64,000 nucleotides of DNA, taken from assembly GCA_024401395.1 (NCBI GenBank), contig JAKSLD010000015.1, positions 1 to 64,000 of the forward strand, given 5' to 3'. Positions within the stretch are counted from its first letter, which is position 1; each line of letters opens with the position of its first letter. This DNA comes from Bacteroidales bacterium (lineage in GTDB: Bacteria; Bacteroidota; Bacteroidia; Bacteroidales; Marinilabiliaceae). Below the pieces are notes generated by a model. The model was not told the origin of the DNA. It saw nothing but the letters and a program-made list of their open reading frames with translations, and did not search any database. This document shows, piece after piece, positions 52,948-64,000 of this stretch. The position numbers were made by a program, and so were the translations under genes.

Positions 52948-53754
52948 CTACGCAATAAATTCCCCCTCGCACCTCGCATCAAACTCTTCGTTCACCTTCA
53001 CCATCCAGTCTGGCAACTTCTTCAGGCATTTATAAACAAGTGGCTCTGGCATCGATCGATAGTACGCATAGGCCATAGGCCCGGATATAGCCGCAAGTGT
53101 ATCTGCATCCCCGCCTAATGATATCGCTAGTTTTATACAGTCTTCATAGTCTTTCGACTCTAGAAAACATATTATAGCTGGCCCGACTGTCCCAGGGCAT
53201 GTGGAGTCAAATGTATATGTATCGTGAAAATCGGCATATTTCTGATTGGCCCAATATGGATAGTGTTTTTCAAGCACTTCTGTCTTGATGTACTCTTTGT
53301 CTTTGCCGTTTTTCAAATGGAAAATAGTAAGCGCTGTGACTACCGCCCCTTTTATTCCTTCTGGATGATTGTGCGACGGCATGGCTGTCTCTGTGGCCAT
53401 CTTGATGCACTCTTCTTCTGTTCGCGCTAGCCACCCAGCGGAACTGCACCTCATCGCGCTTCCATTGCCGAAACTTTTGTATGGCAAGTGATAATGGTCT
53501 TCCATCCATACCTTGAACCTATGTCCAAACCCGGCATCTCTATGCTGATTGGCGCACATCCAGATATTGGTCGCCATATCTATGTTCTTTAGGAATGCTT
53601 CCGCACAGGCGAATGTCAATACTGTATCATCAGTAAAATGCGCCCTGGAGGATAGCAACTTTACTGCGCCATACTCTTTTGTCCTATGTGTTCTCCCTTC
53701 GTATGCACTGCCGACAATATCCCCGACAGCCGCACTAAGCAATAAATTCTTCAT
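52948..53754 (-). CDS. ADP-ribosylglycohydrolase family protein
   Basis: 268 residues from ATG 53754; a TTG seven codons earlier is unlikely. An all-helical DraG/ARH-type enzyme that removes ADP-ribose from modified macromolecules using two Mg2+ ions. The metal-binding motifs are FTDDTVLT near residue 36 and GGDADTLAAISGPMA near the C-terminus, both intact, so it should be active. It is downstream of, and on the same strand as, the DUF3791-DUF3990-unknown trio, where DUF3990 is ART-like; an opposing role is attractive but unproven. Confidence 0.88.
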   Translation of the reverse strand: MKNLLLSAAVGDIVGSAYEGRTHRTKEYGAVKLLSSRAHFTDDTVLTFACAEAFLKNIDMATNIWMCANQHRDAGFGHRFKVWMEDHYHLPYKSFGNGSAMRCSSAGWLARTEEECIKMATETAMPSHNHPEGIKGAVVTALTIFHLKNGKDKEYIKTEVLEKHYPYWANQKYADFHDTYTFDSTCPGTVGPAIICFLESKDYEDCIKLAISLGGDADTLAAISGPMAYAYYRSMPEPLVYKCLKKLPDWMVKVNEEFDARCEGEFIA

Positions 53755-53841
53755 AATGGTAAATGTTGTTCTCAAACTATTATCGTAAGTGGAGAGAATC
53801 TACTAAGAAAAGTGACTAATCCTCATCCGTGCCGTGCACTT

Positions 53842-54060
53842 TCATCCCCTCTCTTCAAACTCTTCAGAAAGAGCCACAGGCCCATAATGCCACATCTTAG
53901 TCTCTTCCTTCTCTAGTTTCTTATATGTTTCCGAATGATAAAATTCAAGCATAGCTTCTAGTATTCCCTCATTCTTCTCTCTCGCTAAAATTACAGACGT
54001 ATCTGTGACTTTCCCCGGCAAAAGCAAGTAAAGGTTCTCTTGCGTGATCTCTCCGTTCAT
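53842..54060 (-). CDS. 72-residue protein, third gene of the DUF3990 trio
   Basis: 72 residues, no known family to me. Mostly helical (ILEAMLEFYHSETYKKLEKEETKMWHYGPVALSEEF), with a conserved-looking KMWHYGPVAL end. Its ATG overlaps the DUF3990 stop (ATGA), so it is translated with it and probably works with it. It is a candidate neutralising or accessory factor. Confidence 0.65.
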   Translation of the reverse strand: MNGEITQENLYLLLPGKVTDTSVILAREKNEGILEAMLEFYHSETYKKLEKEETKMWHYGPVALSEEFEERG

Positions 54061-54542
54061 ACTTTAATAGATTTAACCGTTTCAAAATGCAAATACTTCA
54101 AGGATTCTTCCGTATGAAATAGGAATTGATCCACTAATTCGTACGATTTAAGCCTGACCTTCAGTTCTTCTCGCGACAAAAGCCCACTCTCAAATAAGGC
54201 AAATGCTGTGTACACCCTGTCATCTGCCACTGGCCCATACACCACATCATAATCATGTGAGAAACTCTTATCCGTACGGTTGGCATGAACAAAGTCAATC
54301 CATTCGTCTGTCGGCCCATCAAATCGAAGCATCTTCAACTGTCTTATAGCTTTTTCATCAATGGAATATACATTTACGTATCCTTCCGTTAACTTTAATG
54401 CTATACATCGCTTCAATGTCCAATCTGTCGCCTGACTTTCAGATGTGGTGACATAAAAACCTATACCATAATCTAACGTTCGTTTACCAATTCTTATCTC
54501 GGGCTTATCTACAATCTCAACACTTCCATGATATACCTTCAT
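54057..54542 (-). CDS. DUF3990 protein, ADP-ribosyltransferase-like
   Basis: 161 residues. The N-terminus KVYHGS (His5), GIGFYVTTS (Tyr30) and the late FLFHTEESL (Glu145) line up with an H-Y-E-type ADP-ribosyltransferase triad, and I recall DUF3990 being placed in the ART fold; both points need a structure search. The sequence QATDWTLKR after the Tyr is also family-typical. It overlaps the DUF3791 gene by ATGA and the 72-residue gene by ATGA, so the three are a translationally coupled module, upstream of a glycohydrolase that reverses ADP-ribosylation. Confidence 0.8.
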   Translation of the reverse strand: MKVYHGSVEIVDKPEIRIGKRTLDYGIGFYVTTSESQATDWTLKRCIALKLTEGYVNVYSIDEKAIRQLKMLRFDGPTDEWIDFVHANRTDKSFSHDYDVVYGPVADDRVYTAFALFESGLLSREELKVRLKSYELVDQFLFHTEESLKYLHFETVKSIKV

Positions 54543-54760
54543 ACCTCACCCTCCTTTCTTTTAGCAATAAACTCATCTATATCTTCTACAATCCACTGCT
54601 TGCTCTGCGTATGCAGCACATCGTAGAATCTTACTAGATAGTCAACAACACCACACTTCTCAAACAAATTCACAACAACCTCACCATTCTGCCCGATATG
54701 CATTTTATATGCCTCAACGCAGAATGACACGAAATATACTATGTCTTTCTCTTTATTCAT
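54539..54760 (-). CDS. DUF3791 protein
   Basis: 73 residues from ATG 54760; the frame is open to 54808 but a promoter (54779-54786) lies there. Helical, with the DUF3791 hallmarks FCVEAYKMHIGQNGEVVV, LFEKCGVVDYLVRFYD and HTQSKQWIVEDIDEFI. DUF3791 commonly precedes DUF3990 in Firmicutes and Bacteroidetes, suggesting a partner such as an antitoxin or chaperone. It overlaps the DUF3990 start by ATGA. Confidence 0.8.
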   Translation of the reverse strand: MNKEKDIVYFVSFCVEAYKMHIGQNGEVVVNLFEKCGVVDYLVRFYDVLHTQSKQWIVEDIDEFIAKRKEGEV

Positions 54761-54778
54761 CGCCAAAATACTCTGACG

Positions 54779-54809
54779 CAAATATAACCACAAATCCCAA
54801 TTGTACAAT
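54779..54809 (-). promoter_or_regulatory. Promoter of the DUF3791-DUF3990 module
   Basis: Minus-strand TTG, 19 bases, TATATTTG; -7 box 19 bases before ATG 54760. Confidence 0.6.
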
Positions 54810-54839
54810 ATTCTCCCTACACTCCACCAACAGATCTCC

Positions 54840-55163
54840 TCACACCAACTTCGGATTGTTCTTATGCCTGTCCTTATCTCTCAATGTCTTCTTCGCCAGA
54901 CTCTTCTCTAATGCTTCTGTCAAATCTACGCCTGTCTGATTTGCCAGACATATCAACACCCACAGCACGTCTGCCATCTCTTCTGCCGGATCTTGATTCT
55001 CTCCTTCCTTGAAACTTTGTTCCCCGTATTTCCTGCTCATCACTCGGGCCAACTCACCTACTTCTTCTGTAAGTATAGCCATATTGGTCAACTCATTGAA
55101 ATACCTGACTCCATGCTCTTTTATCCAGGCATCAACTGTCTTCTGCGCCTCTTCTATTGTCAT
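54840..55163 (-). CDS. MazG-like nucleotide pyrophosphohydrolase
   Basis: 107 residues, the single-domain all-alpha NTP-PPase form. The metal-binding signature is EEVGELARVMSR (Glu-x2-Glu) with the downstream EEMADVLWVLICLAN. Such proteins hydrolyse nucleoside triphosphates to monophosphates, sometimes (d)NTPs linked to stress or house-cleaning. It has its own promoter (55193-55222) and precedes the DUF3791 module by 79 bases on the same strand; a functional link is not shown. Confidence 0.88.
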   Translation of the reverse strand: MTIEEAQKTVDAWIKEHGVRYFNELTNMAILTEEVGELARVMSRKYGEQSFKEGENQDPAEEMADVLWVLICLANQTGVDLTEALEKSLAKKTLRDKDRHKNNPKLV

Positions 55164-55192
55164 AACAGCTTTATTCTTTCTACGTTACTCTG

Positions 55193-55222
55193 CAAATATA
55201 ATACTATTTCCACCCCCTCTCA
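55193..55222 (-). promoter_or_regulatory. Promoter of the MazG-like gene
   Basis: Minus-strand TTG, about 20 bases, TATATTTG; 30 bases before the ATG. It lies just downstream of dispersed repeat copy D. Confidence 0.55.
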
Positions 55223-55234
55223 ACATTCTCTTCT

Positions 55235-55276
55235 AAATAAAAAACTGCGAGCAAGCTTATACTTGCCTTATACTAC
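55235..55276 (-). repeat. Dispersed intergenic repeat, copy D
   Basis: Minus-strand AGTATAAGGCAAGTATAAGC, then TTGCTCGCAG and TTTTTTATTT. The palindromic part is altered compared with copies A and B, but the CTCGCAG-poly-T end is conserved. Confidence 0.6.
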
Positions 55277-55359
55277 TCTCATACTACTATGTACACTGCA
55301 ATACCTCACCTTCTCCTATATTTTCATCCCTGCATTACCCCTATGTCCTAAATATTTTT

Positions 55360-55367
55360 TACATTTG
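55360..55367 (+). promoter_or_regulatory. -7 box of the S41 protease operon
   Basis: Plus-strand TACATTTG, 38 bases before ATG 55405; no clear -33 element. Confidence 0.4.
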
Positions 55368-55404
55368 CGTGTATAATAAAATTCGAAACCATAACAGACA
55401 ACTG

Positions 55405-57117
55405 ATGAAAATATCTATTAGACGCGCACTGAAAGTCGCTGGTATCGTATGCATCGCTTTTACTTTGGGCGCTTGCTTCACCGCATTCAAGGGAGATAAG
55501 AAGAACTTCGAGGTGGTTCAAAATCTCGACATTTTCCACTCACTTTTCAAGGAGCTTAATATGTCGTACGTGGATGATATCGATTCTAAGAAACTCATCA
55601 AGACGGCTATCGATAATATGCTTAAGAGTCTCGACCCTTACACTAACTATATCCCTCACGAGGAAATGGAGGATTTCAAACTCCAGACTACTGGCGAATA
55701 TGGTGGCGTGGGCTCTGTCATCTCTCTCAGCGATACTTCTATGTATATCATGGTGCGCGAAATCTACCCTGATATGCCTGCTCATAAGGCTGGACTCCAG
55801 CCGGGCGACTATTTCCTTGAGGTTGGTGGCGTCGACGTGCGCAACAAGAAAGTAGCCGAGGTAAGTGACCTCCTCCGTGGTAAGCCTGATACCGATTGTA
55901 AACTGAAAATCCTTCGCAATGGTAAGGAAATCACTACTACAGCTCACCGCCAGAAGATTCAGATCAGCGCCGTCCCTTATAGCACTGTCCTCGATGGCAA
56001 CGTGGGATATATCGTCCTCACTAGCTTTACTTCTAAGTGCGCCGACGAGGTTGCTCATTGCGTGACTAACCTTAAGGCGCAGGGCGCTACGTCTATCATT
56101 CTTGACCTTCGTGGTAACCCTGGCGGTCTTTTGGATGAGTCTCTCAAATTGGCTAACCTCTTCATCCCTCGCGGTTCTAAGATTCTTAGCACTAAGGGTC
56201 GCGTACAGATCAATAATCGTACCTATACGGCTACAGCTAACCCTATAGATACCGTAATCCCTATGGTGGTCATGGTCAACCGTGGTTCTGCTTCTGCTAG
56301 CGAAATCGTCAGCGGCTCTCTCCAGGATATGGACCGCGCCGTAATTTTAGGACAGCGTTCTTATGGCAAGGGCCTCGTGCAGACTACTCGCGAAATAGAA
56401 TACAATAACGCCCTTAAACTTACTACAGCTAAGTATTATATCCCTTCTGGTCGCTGTATCCAGGCTCTGGACTATTCTCATCGCGATGAGTCTGGCGCCG
56501 TAGGATATGTCCCAGATTCTCTCATATCTGAATTTAAGACGCTCCACGGCCGTACCGTATACGATGGTGGTGGTATCTCTCCTGATATCTACCTCGAACC
56601 TGAGAAATACTCTAATATCAGTGTCTCTCTCATCGCATACAATCTGCCTTTCTTCTACGCTATCAAGTATGTTCGCGAGAATCCTGTAATCCCTGATTCT
56701 AAATCTTTCGCGCTCTCTGATGCGGAATATGCCGATTTCTGCAAATTCGTGGCTGAGCACAATAAGTTCGAATACAAGAGCCGTACCTTCGAGGCTGTAA
56801 AGGAACTGGAGAAGGCGGCTAAGTATGATAAGTATTTCGACGATAATTCTGCTTTGTTCGAACAGCTTCGCGCTCAACTGAAGCCTCAGCTCCAGAAGGA
56901 TCTCGAAATCAATAAGGCTGAAATCAAGGAGCTTATCGAGACTGAAATCATGGTGACTAAGTATTACCGCGCTGGCGGTTTGGCTCAGGGCCTTAAGTAC
57001 GATAAGGAGGTCAAGGAGGCTGTCAATATCTTGAAGGATAAGAATCGCTACTATGGTCTCCTCGATGGTTCTGTTGAAAGTCACGCTGGCGATAAGCGTA
57101 AAAGCAATCAGAAATAA
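55405..57117 (+). CDS. S41 family C-terminal processing protease
   Basis: 570 residues from ATG 55405 (MKISIRRALKVAGIVCIAF); an upstream in-frame ATG at 55369 lies at the promoter and is rejected. A lipoprotein-like signal with LGAC comes first, then a PDZ domain (GGVGSVISLSD, then AHKAGLQPGDYFLEVGGVDV) and the S41 core with the catalytic Ser in NRGSASASEIVSGSL and the Lys in SYGKGLVQTTRE. A long helical C-terminal extension follows. These envelope proteases trim periplasmic proteins. It is first in a plus-strand operon with CPBP and GH2 genes. Confidence 0.92.
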   Translation: MKISIRRALKVAGIVCIAFTLGACFTAFKGDKKNFEVVQNLDIFHSLFKELNMSYVDDIDSKKLIKTAIDNMLKSLDPYTNYIPHEEMEDFKLQTTGEYGGVGSVISLSDTSMYIMVREIYPDMPAHKAGLQPGDYFLEVGGVDVRNKKVAEVSDLLRGKPDTDCKLKILRNGKEITTTAHRQKIQISAVPYSTVLDGNVGYIVLTSFTSKCADEVAHCVTNLKAQGATSIILDLRGNPGGLLDESLKLANLFIPRGSKILSTKGRVQINNRTYTATANPIDTVIPMVVMVNRGSASASEIVSGSLQDMDRAVILGQRSYGKGLVQTTREIEYNNALKLTTAKYYIPSGRCIQALDYSHRDESGAVGYVPDSLISEFKTLHGRTVYDGGGISPDIYLEPEKYSNISVSLIAYNLPFFYAIKYVRENPVIPDSKSFALSDAEYADFCKFVAEHNKFEYKSRTFEAVKELEKAAKYDKYFDDNSALFEQLRAQLKPQLQKDLEINKAEIKELIETEIMVTKYYRAGGLAQGLKYDKEVKEAVNILKDKNRYYGLLDGSVESHAGDKRKSNQK

Positions 57118-57123
57118 TGTGTT

Positions 57124-61123
<4,000 letters not shown>

Positions 61124-61145
61124 CTCCTCCTCCCAGATACCCCAC

Positions 61146-61191
61146 CATCGGGCAATCCCGTCTCACCCCATACAGACAGGATTGCCCGATG
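61146..61191. terminator. Terminal hairpin of the GH2 operon
   Basis: Perfect 13-bp arms (61146-61158 with 61179-61191, starting CATCGGGCAATCC) and a 20-base loop, 22 bases after the GH2 stop. It is followed by TCTTGTTTATT, a weak T-tract. Confidence 0.65.
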
Positions 61192-61257
61192 TCTTGTTTA
61201 TTCATAAAGGGAAAAACACTTCCCCATATCCTTATTTTGCCAGTATAGCTTGACAAT

Positions 61258-61932
61258 TTATTCTAGAGAAAGACTCTCTGCTTTGTTAAGTATTAGAAAC
61301 CCCTTATTGTTTATTGCCGCTTTATAATGCATCCTCATTTTATCACTTTTGACAACATATAAACCGTCACTCATCTTTTCCCATTCCCATTCAAAAAGAA
61401 CAGCACCTCTCAAAAATACATAATCAAAAATACCGTCATCGAAAAACTCAAGGCTTAACCCTCCTAATGTATATATAGTTTTCCCGAATACCTCTCCTTC
61501 ATACCTTTCGAATTCCTTCCCCAAAATAGAAATGTCAGCATTTATAAGTGAAACATCTACTGTACTTCTATTGTCGTCATCCTCAGACCATAGTTCTAAT
61601 TGATTCAATCCATTAAATGGAGAAATACCTGACATAGTATTGCCGGTTCTCACATACTCATACTCTACTCCCCATATAGAATCTACAAAATGATATATAT
61701 TGTCATGAATCGTATATGTGCCTCTAGAAAAGATAGCTTCCTCAACAATATCATCTATCATTATTGCTTGAAGATTCGGACTTTGATTAGATACAACAAT
61801 CTCAAAACTTTTATCATCAAACAAATACAGTTCCCAACCATATTCATTATTTACCTGTGCCAAGAATATAGTCTTGGCTTGCAAACTCGTTATTGTGTAT
61901 AACGAACAAAAAATTACCAATAATATTTTCAT
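61258..61932 (-). CDS. Secreted protein of unknown function
   Basis: 224 residues from ATG 61932 (MKILLVIFCSLYTITSLQAK, a signal peptide); the frame is open 25 codons further, but that segment is not signal-like. The mature part is acidic and beta-rich, with YGWELYLFDDKSFEIVV, SRGTYTIHDNIYHFVDS and a Trp-rich LFEWEWEKM near the end. I do not recognise the family. It stands alone between the GH2 operon (convergent) and the four-helix-bundle gene. Confidence 0.7.
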   Translation of the reverse strand: MKILLVIFCSLYTITSLQAKTIFLAQVNNEYGWELYLFDDKSFEIVVSNQSPNLQAIMIDDIVEEAIFSRGTYTIHDNIYHFVDSIWGVEYEYVRTGNTMSGISPFNGLNQLELWSEDDDNRSTVDVSLINADISILGKEFERYEGEVFGKTIYTLGGLSLEFFDDGIFDYVFLRGAVLFEWEWEKMSDGLYVVKSDKMRMHYKAAINNKGFLILNKAESLSLE

Positions 61933-62237
61933 ATTATAAAGGTAATATAATTTCATTTGACTATTCGCAATGTTATCCCTTCTATCTTCAATCCTCATCC
62001 TCCTCACATTTCGGGTTTAGTTCCTCTTCTAGCATCCCAACTTCACCACCTTCTCACAGTCAGTTCGTTGTGTCTCATCTCCCCTTTGTAGATACTCCCA
62101 ACCATCCATCTCCAAAATTCTCCAGTCCCTCCAAAATTTCTAGACCATCTAGCCCATCAACAAACTCTCTCCTCCACCACCTAAATACCATCTAGCCCTT
62201 CTACTCCATCTAGCATCCCCTAGTCCTACTAGACCCC
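61933..62237. other. Intergenic region with degenerate CATCTAGCC nonamers
   Basis: About 305 bases, pyrimidine-rich on the plus strand. At its right end (about 62142-62234) it carries several nonamer units (CATCTAGCC at 62147 and 62189, then CATCTAGCA at 62207, CTAGTCCTACTAGACC). No ORF is supported. Confidence 0.65.
62142..62234. repeat. Degenerate CATCTAGCC nonamers, downstream flank
   Basis: Units at 62147-62155 and 62189-62197 (CATCTAGCC), 62198-62206 (CTTCTACTC), 62207-62215 (CATCTAGCA) and a CTAG-containing stretch to 62232. They lie just after the stop of the four-helix-bundle gene. Confidence 0.7.
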
Positions 62238-63014
62238 TTACCTCCCCTCTATTTTCCTTTTCAATTCTTCTATCTCAGCCTTCTGCTTGTTGTAAGCGTT
62301 GTGGGCGCGCTGTCGCAGGTCATCGTAAGCAGTCTGCAATTTACCATTGGCTTGCAGAGCCGTCGCAAGCTGAGATTCCAACTCTGAAATGCGCTGTTGC
62401 AGTCGCAGGTTCTCGACTTCGAGCCGCTTCATACGTTCGTCTTGCTGTTGAAGATAGCCAGTGCGCGCCCTGTACATACGTTCTTTTATACCACCCTCTG
62501 TAACAAACTCTCTATCGAGATACTCCAGAAAGGTCATCATCATCTTGTCTATCATGTGACAAAGGGTAATACCATAATTGCACATCTGTCCGCCACTCCA
62601 TTTCTGGAAGAAGGGCTCGTAGTCGCTGAGCTCATTATGCGTTCTGCAATACTGCAACATAGTGTCATACTCGCTGTCACCTTTGCTGTAAAAACGCAAA
62701 TGACGCGATTTCAAATAGTCTTCAAAGTCCTCTTTCAGTTCCTTGAGCGATGCTCGAGCCACGTTAAGCAGTTTAAGTTGCATTTCCGTGGAGGTCACAC
62801 CATCTGCAAGTCCTTCCACGATATTTTGCTTGCAGGAACGTGCTGCCTGTATCACTTGGTCTCGCGTACGGTCTTTATAGAGGTGTATGAAGCGGTCACA
62901 GAAGACGAACGAAAGCTGATACACCACATCTGCCTTCTGGTAGAAGTAGAGTTTCTTCCAATTGGTCTGCTTTTTGAGCACCGAGGGTATATTTTCATTA
63001 CTGTCTTTTACCAT
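62238..63014 (-). CDS. Four-helix-bundle protein with coiled-coil tail
   Basis: 258 residues. An S23/Avd-like four-helix bundle (WKKLYFYQKADVVYQLSFVF; RSCKQNIVEGLADG; NVARASLKELKEDFEDYL) occupies the first 120 residues, a suffix-type region (IDKMMMTFLEYLDREFVTEG, then GGIKERMYRARTGY) follows, and the end is a long coiled coil with heptads (LEVENLRLQQRISELESQLA ... LKRKIEGR). This matches the four-helix-bundle suffix proteins of Bacteroidales, function unknown; relatives include the Avd component of diversity-generating retroelements and 23S rRNA intervening-sequence proteins. No reverse transcriptase is near. Nonamer arrays flank it. Confidence 0.85.
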   Translation of the reverse strand: MVKDSNENIPSVLKKQTNWKKLYFYQKADVVYQLSFVFCDRFIHLYKDRTRDQVIQAARSCKQNIVEGLADGVTSTEMQLKLLNVARASLKELKEDFEDYLKSRHLRFYSKGDSEYDTMLQYCRTHNELSDYEPFFQKWSGGQMCNYGITLCHMIDKMMMTFLEYLDREFVTEGGIKERMYRARTGYLQQQDERMKRLEVENLRLQQRISELESQLATALQANGKLQTAYDDLRQRAHNAYNKQKAEIEELKRKIEGR

Positions 63015-63053
63015 AGTTTTTAGTATTTCTACACCTTAGTATGTTTTCAAGAG

Positions 63054-63142
63054 CATCTATTCCATCTAAACTATCTAGCCCTTCTTTATATCTAGTCCAT
63101 CTACCTCATCTAGCCAATCTATCCTATCTCGCCCATCTATTC
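63054..63142. repeat. Degenerate CATCTAGCC nonamer array, upstream flank
   Basis: Ten near-tandem units can be laid out at about 9-base spacing from 63054: CATCTATTC, CATCTAAAC, TATCTAGCC, CTTCTTTAT, ATCTAGTC, CATCTACCT, CATCTAGCC, AATCTATCC, TATCTCGCC, CATCTATTC. They lie in the leader of the four-helix-bundle gene, between a TATATTTG box (63180-63187) and its ATG. Confidence 0.85.
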
Positions 63143-63179
63143 TAATTCCTTCATATCTGCAATATTTAAAATATCATCA

Positions 63180-63187
63180 CAAATATA
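63180..63187 (-). promoter_or_regulatory. -7 box upstream of the nonamer array
   Basis: Minus-strand TATATTTG; no clear -33 TTG. If used, the transcript would include the whole nonamer array as its leader before ATG 63014. Confidence 0.4.
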
Positions 63188-63204
63188 CAACTTCCTCACG
63201 AACC

Positions 63205-64000
63205 CTATCCCCTCACTCCACCATAAACCTCCATCATCTTCTCTACCCTCCTACGCAACTCTTCTCTCACCGCCACCGGCTCCAGCACCACCAACTCTGC
63301 CCCAAACGACAGCAGCTCACTATACAGCTCATAATTCTCCATACAGTCTATCGAAAAGAATGTTCCTCCTTCCAACATCGGATACCTCTCTCTCATGGCA
63401 GCGTCTTTCTCTCCCCTGAAGACCTTCTGCGACTCGTGCATCGGCTTCGTAGCGACGTAGCTCTTGGATTTGTCACTAACCCAAAACACAACGTGCTCTA
63501 CAGGCTTGCCCACATACCTCGTGACCCCTATGATATCCTCAAACCAGTCGTTTATATCGCCCTCAAATTCTTTGTATTGCTTCCCGGGCAATGGATCAAA
63601 GCCGTTCATCCTGTCTAGCGCAAAGCATATCATCATGTCTTCTTCGACCAACTCCCCAAAAACATACCACCTCCTGTTATACTCTTTCAGAAAATATGGA
63701 TAAAGATCTGCCGTCAAATCAACGTCTTCTTCTCCAAACTTATGATAATGAACCCTTATGACTTGTTTCTGCATTATGGCAATAAACAATTCGCCAAACA
63801 GACTGCTGTTCTCCAACGGATTCTTTGTGAACGAGACAATATGCCTGTGGTCTCTGACACTCAATCCCGACTTTAACTGCTGCAACGCCTCAAACGTAGG
63901 TAACCCGTCAAACTGACCCAGCAAATCTAATGCCTGCGACAAAAGGTATTTCTCGTCGTCCGACATCTCTTTCTTGAATATCGAAAACGTGGGATCGGAA
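63205..64000 (-). CDS. WYL-domain transcriptional regulator, N-terminus beyond right edge
   Basis: About 265 codons are visible; the frame is open past the ATG at 63966 to the right edge (SDPTFSIFKKEMSDDEKYLL), so the start lies outside the window. The protein is of the WYL family (about 340 residues when complete, with an N-terminal winged HTH not seen here). The ligand-binding WYL region spans IMQKQVIRVHYHKFG through YNRRWYVFGEL and the C-terminal extension (WCX) SYVATKPMHESQKVF. WYL proteins often regulate defence or stress genes by sensing nucleotides or DNA. It is upstream of the nonamer/four-helix-bundle unit. Confidence 0.88.
   Translation of the reverse strand, partial: SDPTFSIFKKEMSDDEKYLLSQALDLLGQFDGLPTFEALQQLKSGLSVRDHRHIVSFTKNPLENSSLFGELFIAIMQKQVIRVHYHKFGEEDVDLTADLYPYFLKEYNRRWYVFGELVEEDMMICFALDRMNGFDPLPGKQYKEFEGDINDWFEDIIGVTRYVGKPVEHVVFWVSDKSKSYVATKPMHESQKVFRGEKDAAMRERYPMLEGGTFFSIDCMENYELYSELLSFGAELVVLEPVAVREELRRRVEKMMEVYGGVRG

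Noticed and set aside
62238..63014. Diversity-generating retroelement (Avd) reading of the four-helix-bundle gene
   Set aside because: No reverse transcriptase, template or variable repeat is in the window, and the long coiled-coil tail is not Avd-like.

Overview
The window is a chromosomal segment of a Bacteroidales bacterium, probably Prevotellaceae-like. The evidence is a complete type IX secretion (Por/Gld) core operon, many secreted or lipoprotein surface proteins (BspA-type leucine-rich repeats, fimbrillin-like, GIN-domain, FISUMP-type), Bacteroidetes -7 promoter boxes (TAnnTTTG, often with TTG or TTTG about 19-20 bases upstream), and families largely restricted to the phylum (DUF4834, DUF3836, DUF6427, YfiR/DUF4154). 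Species cannot be fixed from the sequence. Most genes lie on the minus strand; plus-strand islands are 40.5-42.5, 48.7-51.5 and 55.4-61.1 kb.

Layout. 0-3.2 kb is accessory: a FISUMP-type secreted protein cut by the left edge, a small secreted protein with a T9SS-like tail, a DUF4143-type ATPase preceded by palindromes, and an unknown basic protein. 3.3-9.5 kb: MFS transporter, rpsT, tRNA-Glu, metG, galE and a GH5 mannanase-like lipoprotein. 9.7-18.8 kb: ribE, the T9SS operon porP-gldK-gldL-gldM-gldN closed by a strong terminator, and topA. 18.9-26.7 kb is housekeeping: hflX, guaD, rpmF, DUF177, YfiR, a degenerate deoxynucleoside kinase, DUF4834, ispH, cmk. 26.8-32.4 kb is envelope-related: DUF3836, GIN-domain protein, sppA, leucine-rich-repeat protein. 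32.4-40.1 kb: LOG-family protein, folK, MATE exporter, a glycosyltransferase/membrane group (GT2, GT4, DUF6427) and purD, followed by tRNA-Leu and tRNA-Asn with their own promoter and terminator.

40.5-48.7 kb: a secreted unknown, a PIN-domain toxin-antitoxin pair, and a TPP-riboswitch thiamine operon (thiG-thiC-[GT11 fucosyltransferase]-thiH-thiE-like) that lacks thiS and carries an unrelated glycosyltransferase. A 950-base leader region upstream holds long inverted repeats and a terminator, and looks like a structured RNA. 48.7-51.5 kb: a DNA-binding-like protein of unknown role and a large lipoprotein joining a fimbrillin-like domain to two FISUMP repeats.

51.7-55.2 kb is the most interesting accessory island: a second DUF4143 ATPase with a 25-bp direct repeat over its promoter, then an ADP-ribosylation-themed cluster read as MazG-like, DUF3791, DUF3990 (ART-like), a 72-residue unknown, and ADP-ribosylglycohydrolase. 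The middle three genes are coupled by ATGA overlaps. 55.4-61.1 kb is a plus-strand operon of S41 protease, CPBP protease and GH2 beta-galactosidase. 61.2-64 kb holds an unknown secreted protein, a four-helix-bundle protein flanked on both sides by degenerate CATCTAGCC nonamers, and a WYL regulator cut by the right edge.

A dispersed roughly 40-base intergenic repeat occurs four times (3.2, 21.8, 30.6 and 55.2 kb). No CRISPR array, insertion sequence, rRNA or prophage structural gene was seen.
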